From NCBI GenBank assembly GCA_007844125.1, contig CM017558.1, positions 51,729,831-51,793,830 on the forward strand: DNA of 64,000 nucleotides, written 5' to 3'. Positions within the stretch are counted from its first letter, which is position 1. Every line of letters begins with the position of its first letter. A model generated the notes under the pieces. The model saw nothing but the letters and a program-made list of their open reading frames with translations, was not told the origin of the DNA and made no database searches. This document shows, one piece after another, positions 63,836-64,000 of the stretch. The position numbers and the translations under genes are program-made. The DNA comes from Sinonovacula constricta. Lineage: Eukaryota > Mollusca > Bivalvia > Cardiida > Solecurtidae.

Positions 63836-64000
63836 TTTTTTCTTTCTTTAAAAGTAAAAGATGCTTATCGGTGTGGCACACCTTCGTCTACTGCTACCTC
63901 AAGATGATATTTTTTCCCTCTCACAAAAATTAACCTCATCTGAGTCTTCTTTGTGGTACATGTTAATCAACTGCATCCTCATTGTGATGTTTTTATCTCT

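Overview
The window looks like AT-rich nuclear DNA of a mollusc, most likely a bivalve. Genes are split by GT-AG introns, coding density is very low, and the dispersed repeats (tRNA-derived SINEs, a Pearl/Helentron-like element with internal ~146-bp tandem units, other ~140-175-bp tandem arrays) resemble those known from bivalve genomes. The taxon call is inferred from gene and repeat style; there is no marker gene.

Layout. 1-3100 (+) holds the last six exons of a gene I do not recognise, a cytosolic Ser/Pro-rich plus coiled-coil protein. 3.1-16.4 kb has no convincing gene; it carries a hAT-type MITE (6226-6840, 8-bp TSD), SINE copies, a ~155-bp tandem array and a Pearl-like element. 16.4-42.5 kb is the core: two minus-strand copies of a DUR3-like urea/solute symporter gene in tandem. 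The upstream copy (35692-42455) is a complete ten-exon model of 816 residues with all splice phases matching. The downstream copy (16410-21295) has only exons 4-10, lacks exons 1-3 and carries three indels, so I call it a pseudogene. Between them lie a 45-bp minisatellite (23335-24606) and a full 8.9-kb LTR retrotransposon (26101-35024) with near-identical 1745-bp LTRs and a 5-bp TSD. Its domain order is gag-protease-integrase-reverse transcriptase-RNase H, the unusual order of the Gmr1-like Ty3/gypsy group, and its reading frame has two in-frame stops.

42.5-59.1 kb is mostly non-coding, with two weak minus-strand gene candidates (42841-43146 and 44502-45153), a tandem array and another SINE copy. 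59138-63711 is a 4.6-kb element with ~75-86-bp imperfect terminal inverted repeats and an 8-bp TSD, inserted in a 32-bp tandem repeat. It contains a three-exon gene for a 130-residue THAP-domain protein and an inverted SINE pair, and a YY1-type motif lies in each terminal repeat. THAP domain plus 8-bp TSD suggests a P-element relative that has lost its transposase.

How the parts relate. The DUR3-like pair is one duplication: the intact copy should act as a plasma-membrane secondary transporter for urea or a similar solute, while the 3' copy is decaying. The mobile elements have expanded the space between and inside these copies. The paralogue supplies the empty site for one insertion (18922-19501). 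All family assignments rest on reading motifs by eye, without database search.
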